Source: Dyella terrae | GTDB taxonomy: Bacteria > Pseudomonadota > Gammaproteobacteria > Xanthomonadales > Rhodanobacteraceae | Assembly (NCBI RefSeq): GCF_022394535.1 | Contig: NZ_CP089414.1 | Location: forward strand, 496,001 to 560,000 | Length of the DNA stretch: 64,000 nucleotides | Direction: 5' to 3' | Shown: positions 26,040 through 34,677 of the stretch, piece after piece | Layout: every line of letters starts with the position of its first letter | How positions within the stretch are numbered: position 1 is the first letter of the stretch | Made by a program: the position numbers and the translations under genes | The notes under the pieces: generated by a model | The model's database searches: none | Told to the model about the DNA's origin: nothing | Seen by the model: the letters and a program-made list of their open reading frames with translations, nothing else

Positions 26040-27869
26040 ATGCAGTCCACTCCGCCGCCGCAAGCCTTCGACGGCAAGGCTTTCGTCAAAAACCTCTCTA
26101 CGTCGCCGGGCGTCTATCGTTATTTCGACGAGGAAGGCGACCTGTTGTATGTGGGAAAAGCCGGCAACCTGAAGAAGCGCGTCGGTAGCTATTTCCTCAA
26201 GCCGCGCATGGAACCGCGTATTGCGGCGATGGTGTCGCAGATCGCGCGCGTCGATATCACGGTAACGCGCACTGAGGGTGAGGCGCTGCTGCTCGAATCG
26301 CAGCTGATCAAGTCGCTCAAACCGCGTTACAACATTCTGCTGCGCGATGACAAAAGCTACCCGTACATCTATCTGTCGGGCAGCGAAGAGTACCCACGGC
26401 TCGCGTTCCATCGCGGCGCACGTAACATGCCGGGGCGCTATTTCGGACCGTACCCGAGCACGTTCGCCGTGCGCGAAAGCCTCAACCTGATGCAGAAGCT
26501 ATTCAAGGTGCGGCAGTGCGAGGATAGCTATTTCAAGAATCGCTCACGGCCTTGCCTACAGCACCAGATCGGTCGATGCACGGCGCCGTGCGTAAAGCTG
26601 ATCACCGTGGATGACTACCGCAACGACGTGCGTCACGCGGAGATGTTCCTCGAGGGGCGCAGCAGTGCGGTGATTGACGAATTGGCCGGGCAGATGGAGC
26701 AGGCCAGCAAGTCGCTGGCATTCGAGCGGGCGGCGTCGCTGCGCGATCAGGTGGCGGCCCTGCGCAAATTGCAGGCGGAACATCACGTGCAGGGTGCTAG
26801 CGCGGATATGGACGTGTTGGCGTGCCGCATCGAGGCGGGCATGGCCTGCGTGAGCGTGCTGTTCTTCCGCGATGGCATCAGTCTCGGCACGCGCGACTTC
26901 TTCCCGCGCCTACCGCTGGACGCCGAGCCGGCCGATGTACTGGAGCAGTTCATCGCGCAGTACTACCTTGATCGCCCTATGCCACGCGAGCTGATCCTGG
27001 GCGAGACGCTGCCGAACCAGCAGATCCTTGGTGAGGTGTTGGCGCAACAATCCGGTCACGTGGTGGAGCTGAAGTCGAGTGTGCGTGGTGAGCGCGCGCG
27101 GTTCCTGCAAATGGCGGAGCGCAATGCCCAAGCCTCGCTCACGGCCAAGCTGGCAAGCCGCCAGACGTTGGGAGCCCGCTTCGACGATCTGCAGAAGCTG
27201 CTGGAACTCGGTGAGCCGCCGCGTCGCATCGAGTGCTTCGACATCAGTCATACGCAGGGCGAACTGACCGTCGCATCGTGCGTTGTATTCGGACCGGAAG
27301 GTCCGGAAAAGTCGCACTACCGCCGCTTCAACATCACTGGCATCACGCCCGGCGACGATTACGCCGCGATGCATCAAGCCCTGGTTCGACGCTTCCGCAA
27401 GGTCGCGGAGGGCGATGGGGCCAAGCCCGACGTGCTGCTGATCGACGGCGGTGGCGGGCAGGTGGCTCAGGCGCTGGATGTGCTCCGGGAGCTAGGCGTA
27501 ACGGGCATCAACGTGGTCGGCGTGGCCAAGGGGCCGGGCCGCCGCGCGGGCGAGGAAACGCTGGTACTGGCCGACTCCGGACGCAACCTGCATCCGGGGT
27601 CGGCGTCACCGGCCCTGCACCTGGTGGCGGCCGTGCGCGACGAGGCGCATCGCTTTGCCATCACCGGGCATCGCAAGCGGCGCGAGAAAGCGCGGGAACG
27701 CAGCGTGCTCGAAGATGTCCCAGGAGTGGGCGCGCGTCGACGCTCGGCACTGTTGAAGGCCTTTGGTGGCCTGTCAGGTGTCGAGGCGGCCGGCGTGGAG
27801 GAGCTGACTCGTGTGAAAGGCATTGATCGCGGGCTAGCCGAACGCATTTATGCTGCACTCCATGGCTGA
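26040..27869 (+). CDS. uvrC: UvrABC excinuclease subunit C
   Basis: A 609-residue nucleotide-excision-repair nuclease making the 3' and 5' incisions. In order: the GIY-YIG endonuclease domain (GVYRYFDEEGDLLYVGKAGN, with conserved Arg and Glu further on), a Cys-rich segment (CLQHQIGRCTAPC), the UVR motif that contacts UvrB, the RNase H-like domain (IECFDISHTQG and LLIDGGGGQ) and tandem helix-hairpin-helix motifs at the end (DVPGVGARRRSALLKAFGG). Length is standard. The pairing with pgsA downstream is the classical gammaproteobacterial order. Confidence 0.97.
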   Translation: MQSTPPPQAFDGKAFVKNLSTSPGVYRYFDEEGDLLYVGKAGNLKKRVGSYFLKPRMEPRIAAMVSQIARVDITVTRTEGEALLLESQLIKSLKPRYNILLRDDKSYPYIYLSGSEEYPRLAFHRGARNMPGRYFGPYPSTFAVRESLNLMQKLFKVRQCEDSYFKNRSRPCLQHQIGRCTAPCVKLITVDDYRNDVRHAEMFLEGRSSAVIDELAGQMEQASKSLAFERAASLRDQVAALRKLQAEHHVQGASADMDVLACRIEAGMACVSVLFFRDGISLGTRDFFPRLPLDAEPADVLEQFIAQYYLDRPMPRELILGETLPNQQILGEVLAQQSGHVVELKSSVRGERARFLQMAERNAQASLTAKLASRQTLGARFDDLQKLLELGEPPRRIECFDISHTQGELTVASCVVFGPEGPEKSHYRRFNITGITPGDDYAAMHQALVRRFRKVAEGDGAKPDVLLIDGGGGQVAQALDVLRELGVTGINVVGVAKGPGRRAGEETLVLADSGRNLHPGSASPALHLVAAVRDEAHRFAITGHRKRREKARERSVLEDVPGVGARRRSALLKAFGGLSGVEAAGVEELTRVKGIDRGLAERIYAALHG

Positions 27870-27998
27870 TCGACGCGGATCCGGGTGTGATCCGTCATTT
27901 CAGCGAAAGCCAAAATCCCGCATGATCGAAGGCAGGGCTTCAGCCGATTCGATGATGGCCGATTCACTCTGCTGACTGCTTCAACCCGGAAAGGATTT

Positions 27999-28607
27999 AT
28001 GCACATCAACCTGCCCACCTGGCTGACCTTGTTCCGTGTGCTGCTATTGCCGGTCATGGTGGTGGTGTTCTATTGGCAGTTTCCGGGCCACAACATCACG
28101 GCCGCCATCGTATTCATGCTGGCGGCCATCACCGACTGGCTGGACGGCTACCTGGCGCGGCGCATGAATCTCACCTCGGCCTTCGGGGCTTTTCTCGACC
28201 CGGTGGCTGACAAGCTGATGGTGGCGGTCACCCTGTTTCTGCTGGTGGAGACGCATCGCGGCGGCTGGCCGGGCATCCTGATGGCGATAACGGCGGCGGT
28301 GATCGTGGGGCGTGAAATCAGCGTCTCGGCCCTGCGTGAATGGATGGCTGAGATCGGCATGCGCTCGACGGTAAGAGTGGCTTTCATCGGCAAGCTGAAG
28401 ACCGCCATGCAGATGGTGGCGCTGGTGGTGCTGATCGTGCAGCACGAGAAGAGCGCCGAGGCGCTGCGCCTGTATCACATTGGCGAGGCGCTGCTGGTGG
28501 TCGCCGGCATTCTCACCATCTGGTCGGGCCTGTACTACCTGCGCGCGGCCTGGCCCAGCCTCCGGGGAGACGCGACGGGCCATCCGTTGCCGCGGAGCGA
28601 AGACTGA
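27999..28607 (+). CDS. pgsA: CDP-diacylglycerol--glycerol-3-phosphate 3-phosphatidyltransferase
   Basis: A 202-residue inner-membrane enzyme committing CDP-diacylglycerol to phosphatidylglycerol and cardiolipin. The CDP-alcohol phosphotransferase signature D-G-x2-A-R-x8-G-x3-D-x3-D is complete in the segment starting DWLDGYLARR and ending GAFLDPVADK. About five hydrophobic helices are visible. The N-terminus (MHINLPTWLTLFRVLLLPV) is typical of PgsA. The gap from uvrC is 129 bp, so it may have its own promoter. A tRNA-Gly gene follows 61 bases after the stop. Confidence 0.95.
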   Translation: MHINLPTWLTLFRVLLLPVMVVVFYWQFPGHNITAAIVFMLAAITDWLDGYLARRMNLTSAFGAFLDPVADKLMVAVTLFLLVETHRGGWPGILMAITAAVIVGREISVSALREWMAEIGMRSTVRVAFIGKLKTAMQMVALVVLIVQHEKSAEALRLYHIGEALLVVAGILTIWSGLYYLRAAWPSLRGDATGHPLPRSED

Positions 28608-28627
28608 ATATTGTTTGTGACAGGTGC

Positions 28628-28655
28628 TTGACGGCCGCGCATTACCCATTACAAT
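28628..28655 (+). promoter_or_regulatory. Sigma-70-type promoter of tRNA-Gly
   Basis: TTGACG (28628-28633) and TACAAT (28650-28655) are separated by 16 bp. The -10 ends 13 bases before the tRNA. The discriminator GCGCG is GC-rich, as expected for stringently controlled stable-RNA promoters. Confidence 0.7.
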
Positions 28656-28668
28656 GCGCGACTCCGAT

Positions 28669-28744
<76 letters not shown>

Positions 28745-28780
28745 GATTTCATTGATCGATGCATCGCGATCAGTAAAAAA

Positions 28781-28803
28781 GCGACCTCCGGGTCGCTTTT
28801 TTT
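28781..28803 (+). terminator. Rho-independent terminator of tRNA-Gly
   Basis: GCGACC (28781-28786) and GGTCGC (28791-28796) pair around TCCG, preceded by A6 and followed by T7. The A tract allows function on the opposite strand too, for the convergent permease gene. Confidence 0.9.
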
Positions 28804-28888
28804 ATGGCTCACCACCAGGTGCTTCCTCTGCGGTGATCGCCAAGCGGGCTCATTGCGAGCGAGCAATGAGCCCGACGAGTCGGCACTA

Positions 28889-30301
28889 TCAGTGCGTGTG
28901 CTTGCGATGCTCGATCGCCTGCTTCCGATAGAACGGATAGCAGATGGCAAGGCACACAAACCACAGCGGTGTATAGATCAGCCCCTGTAGCGTGTCCGCC
29001 TTCTGTGCAAACACCCACAGCACGAAAGCGAAGAACGTTAGCACCAGCCAGCACATCACTACACCGCCGGGCATCTTGAAGATCGACGTGGCGTGGCGCT
29101 CCGGATGCAATTTCCGGTAGCGCATGTAGGCGATCATGATCAGCGACCACACGAAGATGAAGCAGATGCTGGAGATCGTGGTGACGATGGTGAAGACCTT
29201 CATGACATCGCCTTCCTGGTAGAGCAGGAACACGCCGATAAAGAGCAACGCGCAGGAATAGGCCAGACCGTTGGCCGGCACGTTGTTGCTACTCAGCTTG
29301 GCGAACGGACGCGGTCCGAGTTTGCCGGCCGAAAGGCCGTAGAGCATGCGTCCCGTCGAATAAATGCCGCTGTTGGCCGACGATGTGGCGGAGGTGAGCA
29401 CCACGAAGTTGATCAGGCTGGCGGCGATCGGAATGCCGATCAGCATGAACAGATTGACGAAGGGGCTGCGGTCCGGCACCACTTCGTTCCACGGCGTCAC
29501 CGTCATGATCACCAGCAAGGCGAGCACGTAGAACACGATCACGCGGATGGGAATGGAGTTGATCGCCTTCGGCAGTGTCTTCTCCGGATCGCGCGCCTCA
29601 GCCGACGCAGTGCCGACCAGCTCGATGCCGACGAAGGCGAACACCGCGATCTGGAATGCCGCCATAAATCCGCTGCCGCCGTGCGGGAACCACCCGCCGT
29701 TGGCCCACAAGTTCGATACCGCGGCCTTGGCACCCGAAGGCGAGGTGAAACCGATAGCGATCAGCACGATGCCAACGGCGATCAACGCCACGATGGCGAC
29801 GATCTTCACCAGCGCAAACCAGAATTCCATCTCGCCGAACAGCTTCACTGTCAGCAGGTTCAGGCTGAGCAATAGCCCGATGCATACTGCGCCGGGCAGC
29901 CACAGGGGCACGCCCGGTGCCCAGAATTGGATGTAGCCCGTAATGGCGGCCACATCTGCGATGCCGGTGACCACCCAGCAGAACCAGTAGGTCCACCCAG
30001 TGAAGAAGCCAGCGCAAGGGCCGAGCAGGTCGTAATTGAAATCGACGAACGACTTGTAATGCAGATTGGACAGCAGCAGCTCGCCCATCGCGCGCATCAT
30101 GAAGAACAACACGCTGCCGATGATGGCGTAGGCGAAGATCACCGAAGGGCCAGCCAGGCTGATGGTCTTGCCCGACCCCATGAACAGGCCGGTGCCGATG
30201 GCGCCACCAATGGCGATCAGCTGTAGGTGGCGGTTGCGCAAATTGCGCTGCAGGTGGTGCTCGGTGCCTTCGGTGGCAACGGCAGTATCGTGGCTCTGCA
30301 T
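28889..30301 (-). CDS. cycA: D-serine/D-alanine/glycine-type amino acid permease (CycA-like)
   Basis: A 470-residue APC-superfamily transporter with about 12 hydrophobic segments. The wording follows E. coli CycA closely: RNRHLQLIAIGGAIGTGLFM, GWTYWFCWVVTG, FGEMEFWFALVKI and FQIAVFAFVGIELVG. It should import glycine, D-alanine, D-serine and related amino acids with protons across the inner membrane. Substrate assignment is by homology. The start ATG at 30301 lies 44 bp from the nested inverted-repeat element, which therefore occupies its upstream region and may affect its transcription. Confidence 0.88.
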   Translation of the reverse strand: MQSHDTAVATEGTEHHLQRNLRNRHLQLIAIGGAIGTGLFMGSGKTISLAGPSVIFAYAIIGSVLFFMMRAMGELLLSNLHYKSFVDFNYDLLGPCAGFFTGWTYWFCWVVTGIADVAAITGYIQFWAPGVPLWLPGAVCIGLLLSLNLLTVKLFGEMEFWFALVKIVAIVALIAVGIVLIAIGFTSPSGAKAAVSNLWANGGWFPHGGSGFMAAFQIAVFAFVGIELVGTASAEARDPEKTLPKAINSIPIRVIVFYVLALLVIMTVTPWNEVVPDRSPFVNLFMLIGIPIAASLINFVVLTSATSSANSGIYSTGRMLYGLSAGKLGPRPFAKLSSNNVPANGLAYSCALLFIGVFLLYQEGDVMKVFTIVTTISSICFIFVWSLIMIAYMRYRKLHPERHATSIFKMPGGVVMCWLVLTFFAFVLWVFAQKADTLQGLIYTPLWFVCLAICYPFYRKQAIEHRKHTH

Positions 30302-30344
30302 CGGCGGCCCGGTCCCCTCGGAAGCTTGGCGGAAGGGGCCATCT

Positions 30345-30612
30345 TAGGGCCTGTTAACCCTATTCGCGTAGCCCGCGTTGCTTGTCCGTAGCTGGCCGGT
30401 GGTGGTGCGTGGCGCTGGCCTGGCTGGTGGCCAGGTCAAGCCGCGCGCTGCCGCCGGGCGGCTACGGACAAGCAACCTTCGGGCTGGGTCTTTTTGCCCG
30501 CCATACTGCGTCATCACTCAGTCGTGTACGGACGTACACTCCTTCGCTCTTCCTTGTCTGGCGGGCAAAAAGATCCCAGCGCGGGCCACGCGAATAGGAT
30601 TAACAGGCCCTA
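30345..30612. mobile_element. 268-bp nested inverted-repeat element (MITE-like)
   Basis: Both ends carry the same outward-facing sequence: TAGGGCCTGTTAAcCC on the left, and on the right its complement ending in TTAACAGGCCCTA. The terminal arms match over about 31 bp with two mismatches. Inside are further stems: 30377-30392 with 30461-30476 (16 bp perfect), CTGGCC/GGCCAG (30415-30434), 30483-30503 with 30559-30580 (one bulge), and GTGTACG-GA-CGTACAC (30524-30539). No protein is supportable inside it. The rest of the 343-bp gap between the dioxygenase and permease genes shows nothing else. Confidence 0.7.
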
Positions 30613-30644
30613 TGATTTCTTGGCCGGGCTAACTGGCCGGGGCC

Positions 30645-31373
30645 TTACTGCGCGTCGTGGAAGATGATGCCCAGCGTATGGCGCTGCCCGTCGCGGATCG
30701 GGCTGACGCCGTGGCGCATGGCCACCCGGTACGTGCCTCGCGTACCGCTGACTGGGCGATGGTTGACCGCAAAGATCACCGCGTCGCCTTGGCGAAGCGG
30801 CACCACCTCGACGCGCGACTGCATGCGCGGCCGTTGCTCGGTGAGTACGAATTCGCCGCCGCTGAAATCACGTCCGGGCTCGGACAGCAGAATGGCCACC
30901 TGCAACGGAAATACGTGTTCGCCGTACAGATCTTGATGCAGGCAGTTGTAGTCGCCGGGGCCGTACTGCAACAGCAGGGGCGTGGGGCGCCGCTGTTCCG
31001 CGGCATGGCAGCGGGCGAGAAAACTGTCGAGCGTATCGGGAAACGTCGTGTTGATGCCCAATTGCGCATGCCATGCATTGGCAACATGGGCGAGATGCGG
31101 ATAGCACAGCGTGCGCAGTTGTTGCACAAGCGCAGGCAGAGGGTAGGAGAAGTACTTGTACTCACCGCGCCCGAAGCCATGTTTGGTCATCACCACGCGG
31201 CTGCGGAAACCGTTCTGCTGCGCGTAAAGCGTCGATATCGCTTCGCACGCGCCGGCTTCCAGCAGGCCTGGCAGTCGCGCACTGCCCGTTGCGTTCAATT
31301 GTTCGGTGATCGCACCCCAATCACTATCGTGCAGACGCTGCGCGAGTGAAGGGCTGATGGATGTCATGATCAT
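30645..31373 (-). CDS. 2-oxoglutarate/Fe(II)-dependent oxygenase (prolyl-hydroxylase-like)
   Basis: A 242-residue protein with the jelly-roll dioxygenase signature: an iron-binding HxD in NCLHQDLYG (near residue 145) and a distal His in VAMRHGVSPI (near residue 224), with the nearby Arg (GTYRVAM) suited to binding 2-oxoglutarate. This resembles 2OG-Fe(II) oxygenases annotated as proline hydroxylases in Xanthomonadaceae. The substrate is unknown; protein or free amino acid hydroxylation and nucleic-acid repair are all open. Start could be ATG 31373 or 31367. It lies 96 bp downstream of the AraC gene on the same strand. Confidence 0.78.
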   Translation of the reverse strand: MIMTSISPSLAQRLHDSDWGAITEQLNATGSARLPGLLEAGACEAISTLYAQQNGFRSRVVMTKHGFGRGEYKYFSYPLPALVQQLRTLCYPHLAHVANAWHAQLGINTTFPDTLDSFLARCHAAEQRRPTPLLLQYGPGDYNCLHQDLYGEHVFPLQVAILLSEPGRDFSGGEFVLTEQRPRMQSRVEVVPLRQGDAVIFAVNHRPVSGTRGTYRVAMRHGVSPIRDGQRHTLGIIFHDAQ

Positions 31374-31469
31374 AGGATGGCTCTGGCGTGCATCGACACA
31401 GCATGTACGCGTACGGCACTCATGAACATCCGGTTCTTGCGCTGCGCAAGAATCCCCCCGCGGTGATGT

Positions 31470-32468
31470 TCAGCCTGGGGCTGCAGAGCGCCAGCGTGTG
31501 GGCGTGTCGCCCTCCCATTGGCGGAAGGCGCGATTGAACGAATTGAGTTCCTCGAAGCCCAGTAGGAAGGCGATTTCTCCCGTGTCCAGGTCGGTGGCAT
31601 CCAGTAGCCGACGTGCGAGATGGTGGCGAACCTGATCAAGCACCTGCTGGTAGCTCGTACCGGCTTCACCGAGCCGGCGTTGCAGCGTGCGGCTACTCAG
31701 ATGCAGGGTGTCGGCGACCTGGGCCATGCGCAAGTGACCGCCGCGCATGCCTCGCGCGAGCACGTTCCACACCCTATCCCGTAACGGTGTGGCGGCGGTC
31801 TGTTCGCGCAGGGAGCCTTCCAGGACCGGGAGCAGGTCGGTGAGGTATCCATCGTCGTGTGTGACGAAGGGCAATTCCAGGTCTAAGCGCTGATAGACGA
31901 TGCGATCTTGCGGCGCGTTGAAGCGCAGCTCGCAGCGGAAGTGCGCGTGCAGTAGCTCGCCGTCGACCGGCCGCCGGGTCAGTTCGATGCGACGCAAGTG
32001 CAGGGGGCGCCCCGTGCCACGTTCGGCCAGGGCAAAGTTGGAGGCGAAGATGGCATCGACGAGCAACTGCGGCGCATGGCCCTCCGCCAACATCCAGCGC
32101 ATAGACACCGCAGCCTCATCGCGCGTGAGTTCTACCACCACATCTTCGGGGCAGGTCAGACGCTTGTAGCGCGCCAGCTTGTCGAGGGCGTCGCCCAATG
32201 TGCTGGCGTGCAGGGCGGCAGCGGTCACCATGTCGTAGACCTCGTGCCGCGTGCCGTCGCCGAGCTTCAAGCCCAGCAATGGATCACGGCAGATAGTCTC
32301 AACGGCATGCCAGAACGCGAAGAACTGTGCGGTGGTCACCACCGGACGCGGCACTTCCATGAGATCCAGCGACAGGCCCGCGTGCGTCAGCACCGCGGGC
32401 ACGTCGAGGCCGATCTCGGTCATGCGCACGAAGGCGCCACGGCTGAGCGGGATCTGATCGGCTCTCAT
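31470..32468 (-). CDS. AraC family transcriptional regulator (OruR/ArgR-like)
   Basis: A 332-residue regulator. The N-terminal half (about 1-200) is the arabinose-binding-like domain found in OruR-type proteins. The C-terminal region has two helix-turn-helix motifs: MAQVADTLHLSSRTLQRRLG, and IAFLLGFEELNSFNRAFRQW, the AraC signature. Such regulators often control an adjacent oxidoreductase. Here an SDR gene ends 25 bases upstream on the same strand, so the two are likely one unit. A dyad upstream of the SDR gene (33440-33479) is a possible binding site. Confidence 0.88.
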   Translation of the reverse strand: MRADQIPLSRGAFVRMTEIGLDVPAVLTHAGLSLDLMEVPRPVVTTAQFFAFWHAVETICRDPLLGLKLGDGTRHEVYDMVTAAALHASTLGDALDKLARYKRLTCPEDVVVELTRDEAAVSMRWMLAEGHAPQLLVDAIFASNFALAERGTGRPLHLRRIELTRRPVDGELLHAHFRCELRFNAPQDRIVYQRLDLELPFVTHDDGYLTDLLPVLEGSLREQTAATPLRDRVWNVLARGMRGGHLRMAQVADTLHLSSRTLQRRLGEAGTSYQQVLDQVRHHLARRLLDATDLDTGEIAFLLGFEELNSFNRAFRQWEGDTPTRWRSAAPG

Positions 32469-32493
32469 TGTTGGGTTACCCGAGCGGATGTGA

Positions 32494-33378
32494 TCAGATT
32501 ACCGATTGCACCATCCGGTCGCGCTCTTCGGCGGCTTCCGGTGTCAGGTCGAAATCGGTCGAGAGGCTGAGCGTACGCCATTTTGCGTCCTCAGCAGCCA
32601 TCTTCGCGGACTGTTGTTCGGCCAGGAATACTGCATCCGACCCCAGCAACAGACGCAACGGCGGCTGCGGTTCGCGCGCGATGGCCAAAATGGCTTGTGC
32701 AGCCTTGGTCGGATCGCCGGTTTCGTTGCCCACGTAGCTGCGGCGCGCGTTGAGCATGGGAGCGAGTACGGCGGTGTATTCCGAATTGGCCGCTGGCTCG
32801 AACACCGTCATGGACGGGCCACCCCAATCTGTGCGGAAACCACCTGGCTCGATCAGCGTCACGTGGATGCCGAAACCGGCGACTTCCTTGGCCAGCACTT
32901 CCGAAAAACCTTCCACTGCCCATTTGGCAGCCTGATAGGCACCAAGCCCCGGCACGCCGATGCGTCCACCGATCGACGAGAACTGGATGATGTGGCCGGA
33001 ACGCTGTTTGCGCAGCACGGGGAGGGCTGCGCGGGTCACGTTTACGGTGCCGAACAGATTGGTTTCTACCTGGGCGCGGAAATCGGCATCGCTGCCTTCC
33101 TCAATCGTGGCCAGGTTGCCGTAGCCGGCGTTGTTGACCACGACGTCGAGACGTCCGAAGGCGTCGAGGGCTGCCTGGATGGCAGCCTGTGCCGCTTTGG
33201 CGTCCGTCACGTCGAGCGCAACCGTTTTCACCTGGCTGCCGTAGCGCTCCACCAACGAGGCGAGCTGGGCCGGCTGGCGGGCCGTGGCGACGAGCTGGTG
33301 GCCGGCGTCAAGCACGGCTTCCGCCAATGCTTTGCCGAAACCGCGCGAACTACCGGTGATAAGCCAAACCTGGGACAT
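32494..33378 (-). CDS. Short-chain dehydrogenase/reductase
   Basis: A 294-residue classical SDR. Cofactor motif TGSSRGFG (residues 8-15), VVNNAGYG, the catalytic Ser in IIQFSSIGG and YxxxK as YQAAK. The TARQPAQL segment after beta-2 carries Arg, suggesting NADP preference. A C-terminal extension of about 40 residues follows the core. Substrate is unknown. It is probably transcribed with the AraC gene downstream. Upstream is the boundary of the AT-rich cassette. Confidence 0.88.
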   Translation of the reverse strand: MSQVWLITGSSRGFGKALAEAVLDAGHQLVATARQPAQLASLVERYGSQVKTVALDVTDAKAAQAAIQAALDAFGRLDVVVNNAGYGNLATIEEGSDADFRAQVETNLFGTVNVTRAALPVLRKQRSGHIIQFSSIGGRIGVPGLGAYQAAKWAVEGFSEVLAKEVAGFGIHVTLIEPGGFRTDWGGPSMTVFEPAANSEYTAVLAPMLNARRSYVGNETGDPTKAAQAILAIAREPQPPLRLLLGSDAVFLAEQQSAKMAAEDAKWRTLSLSTDFDLTPEAAEERDRMVQSVI

Positions 33379-33439
33379 GGGTAACCTCCTGCTGGGGTCA
33401 TGTGGGTAGACAGACCTTAGGAGGCGGGCCGGGGCGGCG

Positions 33440-33479
33440 GGTAATCCGATTGCGCCAAAAGTGGCACGGCTGGATTACC
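33440..33479 (-). promoter_or_regulatory. Dyad upstream of the SDR-araC unit, possible operator
   Basis: GGTAATCC (33440-33447) and GGATTACC (33472-33479) form a perfect 8-bp inverted repeat, 62-101 bases before the SDR start. Between them the minus strand reads TGCCACTTTTGGCGCA, a second partial dyad. The position suits an activator or repressor site. No factor can be assigned; the AraC regulator is the nearest candidate. Confidence 0.35.
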
Positions 33480-33648
33480 AGGTGAGGTCGTCGGGCACCT
33501 GTAGTGCAGGCTGCGGTCGCAAAGGTTCTGTGGCGAATGGCGACTCGGCTCGGAAGCGACGATCGGCTCGAGGCTCTGCGGCGGCGGCCTGATCGCTACC
33601 TATAGCGATGAACGCGTATCGTAAGAAATTCAAGATTTGAGGCTTCAT
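33475..33648 (-). pseudogene. 57-codon frame ending in a displaced YaiL C-terminus
   Basis: On the minus strand a frame from ATG 33648 to TAA 33475 ends in ALQVPDDLTW. Its last residues copy the conserved YaiL/DUF2058 tail (VPDDLxW) found at the true yaiL end, QFKVPDDLAW, 1.68 kb away. The preceding 47 codons (MKPQILNFLRYAFIAIG...) do not resemble YaiL, and no ribosome-binding site is evident. I read it as the original 3' end of yaiL, cut off by insertion of the cassette and fused to cassette sequence, not as a working gene. Confidence 0.4.
33485..33500. repeat. Left copy of 16-bp direct repeat flanking the Rex-like cassette
   Basis: AGGTCGTCGGGCACCT at 33485-33500 recurs exactly at 35168-35183, inside the last codons of the yaiL-like gene and in the same orientation. 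The CCA of the Trp codon beside it is also shared. The unit between copies is 1683 bp and carries the two AT-rich genes. This is the layout left by site-specific insertion at a gene's 3' end. Confidence 0.75.
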
Positions 33649-33810
33649 GCCGCTAAGAAGTGTTAACTATGGTGCATCGGTTGCCAAGTAGTCCTTCTCG
33701 AGACTTATCTCGGCACCCTGGCTTTTGACCTCAGCGGGACTCAAAGGCAGACTTGGTTTTGGGGCGATCTTAAAGAATGAGATTAATCGTATTTATCATG
33801 GAGCTTCGAA

Positions 33811-34677
33811 ATGCTTTTGGGTCAGGACGCTAACGCGCTTTTTTGCCTTTTTAGGTACCAGATTCTTCCGATCAATCGAAACCTCACTGATGGGCTTTTC
33901 CAAGGTTCGTCGGATGTTAGCGCTCTTTTGGCGAGGAAAAACGATTACTTCTCAGAGGCGCTTCTTTCCGCTCAGCGTCTCATATCTAGGGGAGTCCGCG
34001 TAGAGCACAGTCTAGTCCATCAGGTCGGGGATTTTTATCTCTTTAAGATGGCGGCGAACCGGCATCTTCGCCGTGAAACCAGGGATTTCAAGAAGGAGGA
34101 TTTGGATAACTGGCCTGCTGTATATGTCGCAATATGGAATGATCCCGATAGACAGATTATTGCAGTGCAACAGCGGGTGACTGCTTTCGCTGCTGCAATG
34201 ACTCCTGCGAAGATTATTGAAGGCACAGCCAACGTTCACTTGGAGAAGTGGGGGCTGCGTGCACATGTGGAACCTCTATTCGAAGAGCGTGCGTTTTGGC
34301 AGCTCGTAAATGAGTACGGGTCGCGAATTAAGCGCCTTACTTTCGAGCTCGTAACACCGAATATGTCAAACATCTCGGCTTCGCTCGATGATGACTTGAA
34401 AAATTTGGCTAAAAGTACCAATACGGCGAAGACGAAGTTAACACTTGAGCCTGACCAAGCTGCGGTGCTCAATGTTGATTCAAATAATCCCGGCCTAACA
34501 TCTCTTGTGGACTATGCGAGCAAGGGAGGTGGCGACGTCACATTGAAGATCAGAGGGGTGAAGAAAACAATGCGGGCACAAAAGGATATTCGTCAAATTG
34601 AGGTTGACTCAATCATCATGAATGGTGCTCCGGAGGCTGTCGTGGATATGCTAAAAGAAATATTGACGACGGAATGA
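33811..34677 (+). CDS. RexA-like soluble protein of a two-gene cassette (putative anti-phage sensor)
   Basis: A 288-residue soluble protein with no signal peptide or membrane segment. The ATG has GGAG at 33800-33803, 7 bases upstream. Codon use is clearly more AT-rich than the surroundings, indicating transfer. The segment HVEPLFEE, then a gap and SRIKRLTFELVTPNMSNI, lines up by eye with lambda RexA (QIEPLM and, after a gap, GRTTVKVEAKLP). RexA is 279 residues and is likewise followed by a small four-helix protein. RexA senses phage growth and activates RexB. The similarity is weak and judged from memory, so the family call is tentative; other two-component abortive-infection modules remain possible. 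The 432-bp gap upstream holds only the SDR dyad, the displaced YaiL tail and AT-rich leader. Confidence 0.55.
   Translation: MLLGQDANALFCLFRYQILPINRNLTDGLFQGSSDVSALLARKNDYFSEALLSAQRLISRGVRVEHSLVHQVGDFYLFKMAANRHLRRETRDFKKEDLDNWPAVYVAIWNDPDRQIIAVQQRVTAFAAAMTPAKIIEGTANVHLEKWGLRAHVEPLFEERAFWQLVNEYGSRIKRLTFELVTPNMSNISASLDDDLKNLAKSTNTAKTKLTLEPDQAAVLNVDSNNPGLTSLVDYASKGGGDVTLKIRGVKKTMRAQKDIRQIEVDSIIMNGAPEAVVDMLKEILTTE

Noticed and set aside
33725..34003. A 92-codon plus-strand frame at the start of the Rex-like cassette
   Set aside because: It overlaps the 288-aa gene in another frame, is rich in Arg/Phe without domain features, and its start lacks the GGAG site that the chosen gene has.
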